From NCBI RefSeq assembly GCF_001423265.1, contig NZ_LMND01000030.1, forward strand, positions 22,768-86,767: 64,000 bases of DNA, in the 5' to 3' direction. Source of the stretch: Methylobacterium sp. Leaf108. Its GTDB lineage: Bacteria; Pseudomonadota; Alphaproteobacteria; Rhizobiales; Beijerinckiaceae. Below are positions 9,416 to 19,041 of the stretch, piece after piece. Both the position numbers and the translations under genes were made by a program. The number at the start of each line of letters is the position of its first letter. Positions within the stretch are counted from its first letter, which is position 1. The notes below the pieces were generated by a model. It did not search any database. It had not been told where the DNA came from and saw nothing but the letters and a program-made list of their open reading frames with translations.

Positions 9416-9736
9416 ATGAGTGGGAAGACGGTCACACGCGCCGATCTGAGCGAGGCCGTCTATCAGCAAGTCGGCCTGTCCCGCACTGAATCCTCGGCCC
9501 TCGTGGAGACGGTGCTCGCCGAAATCTGCGCTTGCCTCGCGCAGGGAGAAACGGTCAAGCTGTCCTCGTTCGGATCGTTTGTGGTGCGCAGCAAGGGCCG
9601 GCGCATCGGCCGTAATCCGAAGACCGGCGTCGAAGTCGAGATCGAGCCGCGCCAGGTAATGGTGTTCAAGCCCTCCAACGTGCTCAAGGCCCGGATCAAC
9701 GGCATGAACGGCGCGGCGGATCACGACGAGGAGTGA
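9416..9736 (+). CDS. ihfA: Integration host factor subunit alpha
   Basis: DNA-bending HU/IHF-family protein; with IhfB it forms the heterodimer used in recombination, replication and sigma-54 transcription. The 106-residue product has the helical dimerisation part ([20 protein letters not shown]), the [10 protein letters not shown] turn, the DNA-intercalating arm with GRNPKTG, and [19 protein letters not shown]. It is followed six bases later by a MerR-type gene, the standard ihfA-merR pair of Alphaproteobacteria. Confidence 0.95.
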   Translation: MSGKTVTRADLSEAVYQQVGLSRTESSALVETVLAEICACLAQGETVKLSSFGSFVVRSKGRRIGRNPKTGVEVEIEPRQVMVFKPSNVLKARINGMNGAADHDEE

Positions 9737-9742
9737 GCGACC

Positions 9743-10261
9743 ATGGCGCTGGCGGCAACCCGGGATGGCGTTGACGGATCGGAGAAGAGCGCCGGGGCCT
9801 TCCGCACGATCAGCGAGGTCGCCGACGAACTCGACGTGCCGCAGCACGTCCTGCGCTTCTGGGAGACGCGTTTCACCCAGATCAAGCCGGTCAAACGGGC
9901 AGGCGGGCGCCGCTACTACCGGCCGGAGGATGTCGATCTCATCAAGGGCGTGAAGCGCCTGCTGCACGGGCAGGGCTACACCATCCGCGGCGCCCAGCGC
10001 ATCCTGAAGGAAGGCGGCGTGCGCTTCGTCCAGTCGATCGGACGCGGCGAGGCCGAAGCGGCGGCGCCGGCGGTGCGCGACGCGGACACCGGCGAGGATG
10101 GGTCGGACGCCCCCACGTCCATGACCGCCACGGACCGCGCCCTCCTGGAAGACGTGCTCGCAGATCTTCAGGTCTGCCGCGACAGGCTCGTCGCCCTGCG
10201 GCTCCCGCCGGAGATGGATCTGCAGGACCTGATGCTGCCGGACGTCGCCGCGCAATCGTGA
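9743..10261 (+). CDS. MerR-family transcriptional regulator
   Basis: DNA-binding protein of 172 residues. The winged helix-turn-helix is at about 20-90, with [22 protein letters not shown] as the recognition region and [18 protein letters not shown] in the wing. The C-terminal third is acidic and then helical, with no metal-binding cysteine pair like those in MerR or CueR, so the ligand is unknown. It is directly downstream of ihfA (six bases), as in other Alphaproteobacteria. Confidence 0.9.
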   Translation: MALAATRDGVDGSEKSAGAFRTISEVADELDVPQHVLRFWETRFTQIKPVKRAGGRRYYRPEDVDLIKGVKRLLHGQGYTIRGAQRILKEGGVRFVQSIGRGEAEAAAPAVRDADTGEDGSDAPTSMTATDRALLEDVLADLQVCRDRLVALRLPPEMDLQDLMLPDVAAQS

Positions 10262-10479
10262 TTCCCGCCCGGTTTCGAGGCAATCTGCTTCGAGTCTTCC
10301 GTCGACCTCGGGCATCCGTGCCCCGGCGGAGGGCAGCCTGCCCAACCGATCATCGTCCGCCGCAGAGCGGACGGCCCTCGACGCTCCCCCTCGCGCTCCC
10401 CACATCACGGGTGTTGGGGCGCGACCGGGCCGGGACACTCCGGATCTCATCGGCGCGCCCGCACCGGAGTGTCATCCCG

Positions 10480-10917
10480 ATGTTGATCCGTTCGTCCGCC
10501 ATCCTCCTCGCAGGCCTCGCCCTGTCGGGCCCCGCCTTCGCCCAGACCACGGTCACCCGCAGCGAGAGCGTGGCCAGCGGCAAGTCGGTCAGGCTCGCCA
10601 TCGTCCCGAACCTGAAGAAGGATTGCTCGGCCGGCCCGATGCCCGAGATCCGGGTCAGCGGCGCCCCCAAGAACGGGTCGCTCGTCACCAAGGTCGGCAA
10701 GATCAAGACGCCCGCGAGCTATCGCTGCCCGGGCAAGGACGCCGCCGTCCAGGCCGTCTTCTACGAGGCCAAGGCGAATTACACCGGCGCCGACGAGGTG
10801 GTGGTCGACATCAAGGATTCGGACGGCCAGGTGCAGACCCAGACCATCAAGATCACGGTGGGACCCGCCGCCGCCAAGACGGGCGGTGACGCCAAGAAGG
10901 AGGGGACCGACCTCTGA
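10480..10917 (+). CDS. Secreted protein of unknown function
   Basis: Not recognised as a named family. The 145-residue product has a clear signal peptide (MLIRSSAILLAGLALSG, cleavage after AFA-Q). The mature part has two cysteines (in KKDCSAG and SYRCPG) that could form a disulfide, and beta-rich segments (EIRVSG, GSLVTKVG, EVVVDIKD, TIKITVG), suggesting an Ig-like or cadherin-like single periplasmic domain. The ATG at 10480 fits the signal peptide; an earlier in-frame start would prepend arginine-rich sequence. A strong hairpin follows the stop. Confidence 0.75.
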   Translation: MLIRSSAILLAGLALSGPAFAQTTVTRSESVASGKSVRLAIVPNLKKDCSAGPMPEIRVSGAPKNGSLVTKVGKIKTPASYRCPGKDAAVQAVFYEAKANYTGADEVVVDIKDSDGQVQTQTIKITVGPAAAKTGGDAKKEGTDL

Positions 10918-10931
10918 GGACGACGGACGGA

Positions 10932-10967
10932 GGGGGTGAGGCCGGGAACCGTACCGGCCTCGCTCCC
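10932..10967 (+). terminator. Long hairpin, probable terminator
   Basis: Arms 10932-10945 and 10954-10967 pair over 14 positions, two of them G-U, with an eight-base loop. The inner eight pairs (GAGGCCGG/CCGGCCTC) are perfect. It starts 15 bases after the stop of the secreted-protein gene. There is no real T-run (ATTCG follows), so it is either a weak intrinsic terminator or a 3'-end stabiliser. Confidence 0.55.
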
Positions 10968-11123
10968 ATTCGATCGCGGGCAGGGCGTCAGGCGTGCACC
11001 TCCGCGATAGGCCGGCGAGCGATGGGTCGGCGATCCGACACGGCCGCCCTCGAGAGGTCGTGCGAGGGGAAGCCACGCACCGGCGGCCGGGCCCGGTGGT
11101 TCGGGCGCTCGGCCCAAATTCGG

Positions 11124-11149
11124 CCCCGTGTGGCCGTCATCACACGGGG
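11124..11149. promoter_or_regulatory. Perfect 9-bp inverted repeat upstream of prkA
   Basis: CCCCGTGTG (11124-11132) and CACACGGGG (11141-11149) are exact reverse complements separated by eight bases. The centre is about 114 bases before the prkA ATG. The geometry suits an operator for a dimeric regulator or a leader hairpin. Which one cannot be told from sequence. Confidence 0.5.
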
Positions 11150-11250
11150 TGTCCCGGCCTCCATCGCACTGCGACAAATCTGGGCCTGTCAGTTGCATCA
11201 GAGGCCAGACAGGATGAAGCTGCGAATGTCGTGAGGGGATCGGAGAGCCC

Positions 11251-13197
11251 ATGCCGTCGACGAACGACCTTTTCCAGAGCTTTGCACGGGGCTACGAGGC
11301 CCGCCGCGATACGGAGATGAGCCTCTCCGACTATCTCGAGGCCTGCCGCGACGAACCCCTGATGTACGCCTCCGCCGCCGAGCGCATCCTCGACGCGATC
11401 GGCAAGCCGGAGTTCGTCGACACCGCCAAGGACGCCCGCCTCGGCCGCGTCTTCATGAACCGCACCATCCGGGTCTACCCGGCCTTCTCGGAATTCTACG
11501 GCATGGAGGAGACGATCGAGCGGATCGTCTCGTTCTTCCGCCACGCCGCGCAAGGGTTGGAGGAGCGCAAGCAGATCCTCTACCTGCTCGGCCCCGTCGG
11601 CGGCGGCAAGTCTTCGCTGGCCGAGCGCCTCAAGGCCCTGATGGAGGTCCATCCGGTCTACGTGCTCAAGGCCGGCAACGAGGTCTCGCCGGTGTTCGAG
11701 AGCCCGCTCGGCCTGTTCGACCCCGAGGTGATGGGGACCGAGATCCAGGAGCGCTACGGCATCCCGCGCCGGCGCCTCACCGGCCTGATGAGTCCCTGGG
11801 CCCTCAAGCGCCTCGACGAGTTCAACGGCGACATCTCGCAGTTCAAGGTGATCAAGGTCCGGCCGTCGCGCCTGCGCCAGATCGCCATCGCCAAGACCGA
11901 GCCCGGCGACGAGAACAACCAGGACATCTCCTCGCTGGTGGGCAAGGTCGATATCCGGCGGTTGGAGACCCTGAGTCAGGCCGACCCCGATGCCTATTCG
12001 TATTCGGGCGGCTTGAACCGCGCCAACCAGGGCGTCCTCGAATTCGTCGAGATGTTCAAGGCGCCGATCAAGATGCTCCACCCCCTGCTGACGGCGACGC
12101 AGGAGGGCAACTACGTCGGCACCGAGAACATCGGCGCGATTCCCTTCACGGGCATCATCCTCGCCCACTCGAACGAGTCCGAGTGGCAGACCTTCAAGAC
12201 CAACAAGAACAACGAAGCCTTCATCGACCGCATCTACGTCATCAAGGTGCCCTACTGCCTGCGGGTGACGGAGGAGCAGCGCATCTACGAGAAGCTTGTC
12301 TCCGGCTCGGAATTGTCGGCGGCTTCCTGCGCACCGGGTACACTGGAAATGCTGGCTCGGTTCTCTGTGCTCTCGCGCCTTCGCGAGCATGCCAATTCCA
12401 ATGCTTTCTCGAAGATGCGGGTCTACGACGGCGAGAGCTTGCGCGAGGTCGATCCCCGTGCCCGCTCGATGCAGGAGTACAAGGATTCCGCCGGCGTCGA
12501 CGAGGGCATGGACGGGATCTCGACCCGTTTCGCCTTCAAGGTGATGGCGGCGACCTTCAACCACGACACGACCGAGGTCTCCGCCGACCCCGTCCACCTC
12601 ATGTACGTGCTCGAACAGGCCCTTCGCCGCGAGCAGCTGCCGCCCGAGACCGAGAAGCGCTACCTCGAATTCATCAAGACCGAACTGGCGCCGCGCTACG
12701 CCGAGTTCATCGGGCACGAGATCCAGAAGGCCTATCTCGAGTCCTACCACGACTACGGCCAGAACCTGTTCGACCGCTACATCGACTACGCGGACGCCTG
12801 GATCGAGGACCAGGACTTCAAGGACGCCGAGACCGGCCAGCTCCTCAACCGCGAACTCCTCAACCAGGAGCTCACCAAGATCGAAAAGCCGGCCGGCATC
12901 GCCAACCCGAAGGATTTTCGCAACGAGGTCGTCAAGTTCGCCCTGCGTTCACGGGCGCAGCACGGCGGCCGAAATCCGTCGTGGACGAGTTACGAAAAGC
13001 TGCGCGAGGTGATCGAGCGGCGCATGTTCAGCCAGGTCGAGGAACTGCTGCCCGTCATCTCGTTCGGCTCCAAGAAAGACGGCGACACCGAGAAGAAGCA
13101 CGGCGAGTTCGTGGAGCGCATGGTGGCGCGCGGCTACACCGAGCGGCAGGTTCGCCGCCTCGTCGAATGGTACATGCGCGTGAAGCAGGCCGGATGA
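11251..13197 (+). CDS. prkA: PrkA/YeaG family serine protein kinase (AAA+)
   Basis: Protein of 648 residues with an N-terminal AAA+ module and a C-terminal PrkA domain; E. coli YeaG is a starvation and nitrogen-stress kinase. The Walker A is LGPVGGGKSS near residue 112, followed by the PrkA-typical PVYVLKAG and ESPLGLFDPE. The sequence stays close to the family to the end (VEWYMRVKQAG). It opens a three-gene operon, prkA-yeaH-spoVR, the standard arrangement in Proteobacteria. The first residues MPSTNDLFQSF fit the ATG at 11251. Confidence 0.93.
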   Translation: MPSTNDLFQSFARGYEARRDTEMSLSDYLEACRDEPLMYASAAERILDAIGKPEFVDTAKDARLGRVFMNRTIRVYPAFSEFYGMEETIERIVSFFRHAAQGLEERKQILYLLGPVGGGKSSLAERLKALMEVHPVYVLKAGNEVSPVFESPLGLFDPEVMGTEIQERYGIPRRRLTGLMSPWALKRLDEFNGDISQFKVIKVRPSRLRQIAIAKTEPGDENNQDISSLVGKVDIRRLETLSQADPDAYSYSGGLNRANQGVLEFVEMFKAPIKMLHPLLTATQEGNYVGTENIGAIPFTGIILAHSNESEWQTFKTNKNNEAFIDRIYVIKVPYCLRVTEEQRIYEKLVSGSELSAASCAPGTLEMLARFSVLSRLREHANSNAFSKMRVYDGESLREVDPRARSMQEYKDSAGVDEGMDGISTRFAFKVMAATFNHDTTEVSADPVHLMYVLEQALRREQLPPETEKRYLEFIKTELAPRYAEFIGHEIQKAYLESYHDYGQNLFDRYIDYADAWIEDQDFKDAETGQLLNRELLNQELTKIEKPAGIANPKDFRNEVVKFALRSRAQHGGRNPSWTSYEKLREVIERRMFSQVEELLPVISFGSKKDGDTEKKHGEFVERMVARGYTERQVRRLVEWYMRVKQAG

Positions 13198-13282
13198 GGA
13201 CGGCTTCCGGACGGCTCCCTGCAGGGGACCGTCCGGACGACCGGGACCCGCGGCACTCCTGGGGCGAGGGCGAAGAGACCGG

Positions 13283-14584
13283 ATGCACATCGTCGACCGT
13301 CGACTCAATCCGGGAGGCAAGAGCCTCCCCAACCGTCAGCGCTTCCTGCGCCGCATCAAGGACATGGCGCAGCGTTCGGTGCGAGAATCGGCGCGCGAGA
13401 AGGACATCAAGGATCTCGGCAAGGATGGCCGCGTCACCGTGCCGGTGGACGGGGTGCGCGAACCGCGCTTCAGCCGCCAGTCCGGCAGCGGGTTGCAGGA
13501 CCATATCCTGCCGGGCAACCGGACCTACGTGGAGGGCGACCGTATCGAGCGCCCACCCGGCGGATCGGGTGGCGGCGGCTCGGGGGAGGGCGGCGACGGC
13601 AACGAGAACAACGAGGACGCGTTCCGCTTCGTCCTCACACGCGACGAGTTCCTGGAACTCTTCCTCGAAGACCTCGAGCTGCCCGACCTCGCCAAGCGAC
13701 GGCTCTCAGTGGTGGAGACCGAGGGCCTGCGCCGGGCCGGCTACACGGTCTCCGGCTCGCCCGCCAACCTCGCCCTGACCCGCACCCTGCGCAACTCGAT
13801 GTCGCGGCGCATCGCCCTCAAGCGTCCGAAGCCCGACGAGATCGCGGCCCTGGAAGCGCAGATCGCCGAGGCCTTCGAGACCGACCCCGGCCTGCCCGAT
13901 CTCAGGCTCGCCCTGGAGGCCCTGCGCGAGCGCGCCAAGCGCATCCCCTACGTCGACCCCCTCGACCTGCGCTACCGCCGGTTCGAGACCTATCCGCGCC
14001 CGGTGGCCCAGGCGGTGATGTTCTGCCTCATGGACGTCTCCGGCTCGATGACCGAGCACATGAAGGACCTGGCCAAGCGGTTCTACATCCTGCTGCACAT
14101 CTTCCTGACGCGCCGCTACCGCCACGTCGAGATCGTCTTCATCCGCCATACGGACAAGGCGACGGAGGTGGACGAGGAGACGTTCTTCGGCTCGCGCGAG
14201 ACCGGCGGCACGCTGGTGTCCTCGGCGCTCGTGGAGATGAAGCGGGTCATCACCGAACGCTACGACCCCAACGACTGGAACATCTACGCGGCGCAGGCCT
14301 CGGACGGCGACAACGTCTCGAGCGACGCGCCCACCGCCACCGACCTCCTGCGCGCCCACATCCTGCCGGCCTGCCAGCACTTCGCCTACCTCGAGGTCGG
14401 CGACGAGAACGGCCCGCGGGCCGGATTCGTCGAGCACCGCACCACCCTGTGGCGCACCTACGAGGCCCTGGCGAAATCCGGCGGCGCCATCGCCATGCGC
14501 AAGGTCAACCACCGGCGCGAGATCTATCCGGTGTTCCGCGAACTGTTCGGGCGCAAGGATGCACGTACGGAGGCGGGGGCATGA
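13283..14584 (+). CDS. yeaH: YeaH/YhbH family protein (DUF444, VWA-like)
   Basis: Partner of PrkA/YeaG in the stress operon. The 433-residue product has a basic N-terminus (HIVDRRLNPGGKSLPNRQRFLRR region), a glycine-rich linker near 95-110, and a C-terminal VWA-like fold whose metal site is DVSGSM near residue 252. The phrase HTDKATEVDEETFF is characteristic of DUF444. Its TGA overlaps the ATG of spoVR (ATGA), so translation is coupled. Confidence 0.92.
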   Translation: MHIVDRRLNPGGKSLPNRQRFLRRIKDMAQRSVRESAREKDIKDLGKDGRVTVPVDGVREPRFSRQSGSGLQDHILPGNRTYVEGDRIERPPGGSGGGGSGEGGDGNENNEDAFRFVLTRDEFLELFLEDLELPDLAKRRLSVVETEGLRRAGYTVSGSPANLALTRTLRNSMSRRIALKRPKPDEIAALEAQIAEAFETDPGLPDLRLALEALRERAKRIPYVDPLDLRYRRFETYPRPVAQAVMFCLMDVSGSMTEHMKDLAKRFYILLHIFLTRRYRHVEIVFIRHTDKATEVDEETFFGSRETGGTLVSSALVEMKRVITERYDPNDWNIYAAQASDGDNVSSDAPTATDLLRAHILPACQHFAYLEVGDENGPRAGFVEHRTTLWRTYEALAKSGGAIAMRKVNHRREIYPVFRELFGRKDARTEAGA

Positions 14585-16155
14585 CGGGGACGGCACCAAG
14601 ACACGTCTCGGGTGGAAACATTTCAGGTGCGCAGCAACCCCTGTTCACCGGCAACGACTGGGATTTCGACACCATCCGGCGCATCCACGACGCCTGCGAG
14701 GCCGAGGCGGCCGCGCTCGGGCTGTCGTGGTACCCCAACCAGATCGAGATCATCACCGCCGAGCAGATGCTCGACGCCTATGCCTCGATCGGCATGCCGC
14801 TGTTCTACAAGCACTGGTCGTTCGGCAAGCACTTCGCCCAGCACGAAGCCGGCTACCGCCGCGGCCTGATGGGGCTGGCCTACGAGATCGTCATCAACTC
14901 CGATCCGTGCATCTCCTACGTCATGGAGGAGAACACGGCGACGATGCAGACGCTCGTCATCGCGCACGCCGCCTTCGGCCACAACCACTTCTTCAAGAAC
15001 AACTACCTGTTCAAGCAGTGGACCGACGCGGAAGGCATTCTCGACTACCTCGACTTCGCCAAGGGCTTCATCACCCGCTGCGAGGAGCGCTACGGCCACC
15101 AGGCGGTGGAGCAGGTGCTCGATGCCGCCCATGCCCTGATGAGCCAGGGCGTGCACCGCTATCCCCGCAAGAAGCGCCCCGACCTCGCCTCGGAACAGCG
15201 GCGCGAGCGCGAGCGGCTGGAGCACGGCGAGCAGATCTACAACGACCTGTGGCGGACCCTGCCGCAGAAGGTCGCCGGTGTCCGGCCCGACGTGGCGATG
15301 GAACGGCGCAAGGCGCTGCTCGAACTGCCCCAGGAGAACATCCTCTACTTCCTGGAGAAGGCGGCTCCCCGCCTGCGACCCTGGCAGCGCGAGATCCTGC
15401 GGATCGTGCGCCTGGTGGCGCAGTACTTCTATCCCCAGCGCCAAACCAAGGTTATGAACGAGGGCTGCGCGACCTATTGCCACTACCGGATCATGAATAG
15501 CCTCTCCGAGAAGGGGCTGATCACCGAAGCGGCCTATCTCGAATTCCTGCAGTCGCACACCAACGTCATCCGCCAGCCGAACTACAACGAACGCGGCTAC
15601 GGCGGGCACAACCCCTACGCCATCGGGTTCGCCATGATGCAGGACATCGCCCGCATCGTGGAGCAGCCCACCGACGAGGACCGGCAGTGGTTCCCCGAGA
15701 TCGCCGGCACCGGTGACGCCATGGCGACGTTGCGCGATATCTGGGCGAACTACCGCGACGAAAGCTTCATCGCGCAGTTTCTCAGCCCCAAGCTCATGCG
15801 CGACATGCGCCTGTTCCACGTGGTCGACGACCCCGACGAATCCGAGCTGCGGGTGGCGGCGATCCACGACGAGCGCGGCTACCGCAAGCTGCGCCGCTCG
15901 TTCGCCCGGCAGTACGACGTCGCCTGGCTCGACCCCGACATCGAGGTGATCGACGTCGACCTCGAAGGGGACCGCCGCCTCATCCTCCACCACAAGGCCC
16001 TGAACCGCATCACCCTGCAGAAGGACGACGCCAAGCGCGTGCTCCAGCATCTCGCCGATCTGTGGGGTTACGACGCCGTGCTCAGGGAGATCGATCCGGC
16101 CACCGATGCAGTCCTGGCCGAACACAACGCCAGCGCGCGGCCGATCTTCTTCTGA
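14581..16155 (+). CDS. SpoVR family protein
   Basis: A 524-residue member of the SpoVR family, named after a Bacillus cortex-formation gene but widespread in non-sporulating Proteobacteria as YcgB, next to PrkA and YeaH. Family features include WYPNQIEIITAEQMLDAY near 40-60, FGHNHFFKNNYLFK near 135, MNEGCATYCHY near 295 and QPNYNERGYGGHNPYAIGF near 335. The ATG at 14581 overlaps the yeaH stop. The biochemical role is unknown; co-occurrence argues for a shared stress function. Confidence 0.92.
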   Translation: MTGTAPRHVSGGNISGAQQPLFTGNDWDFDTIRRIHDACEAEAAALGLSWYPNQIEIITAEQMLDAYASIGMPLFYKHWSFGKHFAQHEAGYRRGLMGLAYEIVINSDPCISYVMEENTATMQTLVIAHAAFGHNHFFKNNYLFKQWTDAEGILDYLDFAKGFITRCEERYGHQAVEQVLDAAHALMSQGVHRYPRKKRPDLASEQRRERERLEHGEQIYNDLWRTLPQKVAGVRPDVAMERRKALLELPQENILYFLEKAAPRLRPWQREILRIVRLVAQYFYPQRQTKVMNEGCATYCHYRIMNSLSEKGLITEAAYLEFLQSHTNVIRQPNYNERGYGGHNPYAIGFAMMQDIARIVEQPTDEDRQWFPEIAGTGDAMATLRDIWANYRDESFIAQFLSPKLMRDMRLFHVVDDPDESELRVAAIHDERGYRKLRRSFARQYDVAWLDPDIEVIDVDLEGDRRLILHHKALNRITLQKDDAKRVLQHLADLWGYDAVLREIDPATDAVLAEHNASARPIFF

Positions 16156-16167
16156 GGGCCGCGCCCG

Positions 16168-16374
16168 TCAGCGGGCATCGAGCAGGGTGTCCGGCCGGGC
16201 CGGCGTCAAAGGCCCCTGCGAGCCGGGCAGGAGCCCGCTGTCGATGAGCCAAAGCAGGGCCATCACCCCTGCGATCAGCGTCGCCAGCGAGGTCAGGCGG
16301 CCGATGTCGCGCCGCCGCACCAGCATGAGCACGAGGACGGCGAGCAGCGCGAGGCCGAGGAGCACCGTCAACAT
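16168..16374 (-). CDS. Small membrane protein of unknown function
   Basis: A 68-residue open frame convergent with spoVR. It encodes two hydrophobic segments, LTVLLGLALLAVLVLMLV (residues 2-19) and TLIAGVMALLWLIDSGLL (32-49), with a short basic loop RRRDIGR between them, as expected for a two-pass inner-membrane protein. The ATG at 16374 starts right at the first segment. No family is recognised and the ribosome site is weak, so the call rests on the clean hydrophobic pattern. Confidence 0.5.
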   Translation of the reverse strand: MLTVLLGLALLAVLVLMLVRRRDIGRLTSLATLIAGVMALLWLIDSGLLPGSQGPLTPARPDTLLDAR

Positions 16375-16625
16375 GGGCGAGCAACGCCGGTCACGCGACA
16401 CCCCGGCGCAGCCCGAGTCGGTGTCGCCGGCGGTCGCTCGGTGATCGTCATGCCCACGCCATCCTGATCCCTCGCAACGACTACGGTTCCGTGATGCCGC
16501 ACGGCTCGCCTCCCGGCAACCGCCCCGAATTGGCGCGGCCGGCGACGACCTGCAGCGAAGCGGCCTTCGGTTGACTCCGCCCTCGGCCTCGTGCGCCTCT
16601 GGCCGAGGCGGGCGAGGGGCTCCGC

Positions 16626-17936
16626 ATGAGCGGTACCGGCCACATGCTCGATCTCGCGACGCGGGTGCACAACCACAACTTTTCCATCGACCCGGTGGTG
16701 CGGTCGCTGCTCGACACCGATTTCTACAAGCTCCTGATGGCACAGACGATCTTTCGGCGACACCGCGACGCCGACGTGACCTTCGGGATCCAGAACCGCA
16801 GCCGCAGCGTCCGGCTCGCCGATTTCGTCGATGCCGGCGCCTTGCGCGAGCAGCTCGACCACGCCCGCTCGCTGCGCCTCAGCCGCGGCGAGTCGACCTG
16901 GCTGCGGGGCAACACCTTCTACGGTCGCCGGCAGATGTTCTCGTCCGACTTCATGGAGTGGTTCGAGGGCTTCTCCCTGCCCGAGTACGAGCTCGAGGCC
17001 CGCGACGGGCAATACGTCCTCACCTTCCACGGCCCGTGGATCGAGACGACGATGTGGGAGGTGCCGGCGCTGGCCATCCTCAACGAGCTGCGCTCGCGCG
17101 GCGTGTTGCGCAGCCTCGGCAAATTCGACCTGCAGATCCTCTATGCGCGGGCCATGACCCGGGTCTGGGAGAAGATCGAGCGCCTCAAGCGCCTGCCCGG
17201 TCTGTCGATCGCGGATTTCGGGACCCGGCGACGGCACGGATTCCTGTGGCAGGACTGGTGCGTCGAAGCGATGCGCGAGGGCCTGGGCGAGGCCTTCCTC
17301 GGCACCTCGAACTGCCTCATCGCCCTGCGCCGGGAGGTCGAGGCGGTGGGCACCAACGCCCACGAGCTGCCGATGGTCTATGCGGCCCTCGCGGACGGCG
17401 ACGCGGCGCTGGCCCGCGCGCCCTACGACGTGCTCGCCGACTGGCAGCAGGATTATGCCGGCAATCTCCTCGTCATGCTGCCCGACACCTACGGCACCAC
17501 CGGCTTCCTGGCCGAGGCCCCGGACTGGATCGATGCCTGGACCGGCATCCGCATCGACTCGAAGGAGCCCATCGCCGGCGGCGAGGAGGCGATCGCCTGG
17601 TGGCGGTCGCGGGGCTGCGACCCGCGCGAAAAACTGGCGATCTTCTCCGACGGCCTCGACATCTCCACCATCGAGGCGATCCACGCCCATTTCCACGGGC
17701 GCATGCGGATCGGCTACGGTTGGGGCACCCTTCTGACCAACGATTTCCGCGAGCTGGCGCCGGAGGGCGGCCTCGACCCGATCTCCATCGTCTGCAAGGT
17801 CATCGCCGCCAACGGCCGGCCCACGGTCAAGATCTCGGACAATCCCTCGAAGGCGATCGGGCCCGAGGCCGAGATCGCGCGCTACCGGCGGGTGTTCGGT
17901 GTCGGCGAACTGGCGGCGATGCCGGTCGTGGTCTGA
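16626..17936 (+). CDS. pncB: Nicotinate phosphoribosyltransferase
   Basis: Makes nicotinate mononucleotide from nicotinate and PRPP in the NAD salvage pathway. The 436-residue product has the family length and order: [14 protein letters not shown] near 30, the phosphohistidine region FGTRRRHGF near 200, [10 protein letters not shown] near 225, [12 protein letters not shown] near 285, [12 protein letters not shown] near 340 and the C-terminal [11 protein letters not shown]. The ATG at 16626 is the first in frame. It is convergent with the chemoreceptor-like gene, with only seven bases between their ends. Confidence 0.95.
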   Translation: MSGTGHMLDLATRVHNHNFSIDPVVRSLLDTDFYKLLMAQTIFRRHRDADVTFGIQNRSRSVRLADFVDAGALREQLDHARSLRLSRGESTWLRGNTFYGRRQMFSSDFMEWFEGFSLPEYELEARDGQYVLTFHGPWIETTMWEVPALAILNELRSRGVLRSLGKFDLQILYARAMTRVWEKIERLKRLPGLSIADFGTRRRHGFLWQDWCVEAMREGLGEAFLGTSNCLIALRREVEAVGTNAHELPMVYAALADGDAALARAPYDVLADWQQDYAGNLLVMLPDTYGTTGFLAEAPDWIDAWTGIRIDSKEPIAGGEEAIAWWRSRGCDPREKLAIFSDGLDISTIEAIHAHFHGRMRIGYGWGTLLTNDFRELAPEGGLDPISIVCKVIAANGRPTVKISDNPSKAIGPEAEIARYRRVFGVGELAAMPVVV

Positions 17937-17943
17937 ACCTTCC

Positions 17944-19041
17944 TCACGCGGGCGGCGTCTGCACGATGACGCCGTACCAGCCGAGCCCCGCATAGGTCTC
18001 GTAGCCGGGCGTGCGGTGGAAGGCGGTGACCGCGCCGGAGGTCGGGCTGCGCGCGGCGCCGCTCGCCTGCGTTCCGGGGGCGAAGGCCAGGGTCTCGGTG
18101 AGGGCGCCCTTGCCGTCGGAGGCGGCCAGGACGCGCCTGTCGGCATCCACGAGGAGAACGCGGGTGCGCGCCCTGTCCTCGGGGCTGACGCGCACGCCCT
18201 CGACGATGGCCTTGGCCTGCGGCTCCCAGTCGAAATGGACGGCGAGGATGCCCAGCGGCCGGCCGTTGGCGCTTCCGCCGGCGCGGATGCCGGCGCAATA
18301 GGTGGCGACCTGGGCGCCGCCGAGCAGGCCCTGCCGGGCGACGTCGCCGGCGACGTAGGCGTCGCCGGCGGGCAGGGCCATCGCCTCGCGAAACCAGGTT
18401 TCGCCCGCCACGCTTCGCCCGGTCAGGCCGGGATAGCGGTCGGGGCGGCCATGGGCGACGACCCGGCCGTCGAGGTCGCACAGCCACAGGTCGAGGTAGA
18501 CCGTATAGGCCCCGAGGATGACCGCGAGCCGCTCCATGGCGTAGGCGATACGTTCCGGCGAGGGCGCGGCGGCGCATTCGACGATGGCGGTGTCGGTGGC
18601 CCACCAGCGGACGTCGCAGGTGCGCTCGTAGAGATTGCGGTCGATCAACTCGACCGCATTGAGGGCGAGGTCGGTGAGGCGGGCGTCCTCGGACGCCTGC
18701 GACAGGCTCTCGAACCGGCCCTGGAGCCCCGCGATCCTGTCCGAGAGCTCGTCCTCGAGGGCCTTGGCGATGACCTCGATCTCGGCTCCGATCGCCCGCA
18801 CCTCCTGGGCGACCACGGAGAAGCCGCGCCCCATCTCGCCGGCGCGCGCCGCCTCGATCAGGGCGTTGAGCGCCAGCATCTTGACCTGGCCGGTGATGCC
18901 CTGGATGCGGCGGCTCTTGTCGAACGAGATCCGTTTGATCTCGCCGATCTCCTCGGCGATGCCGCGGATGCTCACCCCGGCGGGAGCCGCCTCGGCCGAA
19001 CGCGCCGCCCTGTCCTCCCTCGAGATCGTCAGTCCAGCCAC
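17944..19041 (-). CDS. Soluble mini chemoreceptor with C-terminal Cache-like domain
   Basis: A 365-residue protein with a very short methyl-accepting signalling hairpin at the N-terminus. Its tip motif, LALNALIEAARAGEMGRGF, followed by SVVAQEVRAI, lies at about 55-85, flanked by only about 40-50 residues of helix on each side. The C-terminal two thirds look like a PDC/Cache sensor (LCDLDGRVVAHGRPDRYPG, then WFREAM and VHFDW). There is no signal peptide or transmembrane segment, so it should be cytoplasmic. The order (signalling first, sensor second) is reversed from classical receptors. It is convergent with pncB. It probably signals to a CheA/CheW array or a related kinase; the ligand is unknown. 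Confidence 0.8.
   Translation of the reverse strand: MAGLTISREDRAARSAEAAPAGVSIRGIAEEIGEIKRISFDKSRRIQGITGQVKMLALNALIEAARAGEMGRGFSVVAQEVRAIGAEIEVIAKALEDELSDRIAGLQGRFESLSQASEDARLTDLALNAVELIDRNLYERTCDVRWWATDTAIVECAAAPSPERIAYAMERLAVILGAYTVYLDLWLCDLDGRVVAHGRPDRYPGLTGRSVAGETWFREAMALPAGDAYVAGDVARQGLLGGAQVATYCAGIRAGGSANGRPLGILAVHFDWEPQAKAIVEGVRVSPEDRARTRVLLVDADRRVLAASDGKGALTETLAFAPGTQASGAARSPTSGAVTAFHRTPGYETYAGLGWYGVIVQTPPA

Larger units (their letters stand above)
10918..11250. other. Intergenic region upstream of prkA with two hairpins
   Basis: This 333-base gap has no credible gene. It holds a long hairpin just after the secreted-protein gene (10932-10967) and a perfect inverted repeat at 11124-11149. 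The last 80 bases before prkA should hold its promoter; no clear sigma-70, sigma-54 or EcfG-type box could be assigned by eye. Confidence 0.5.
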
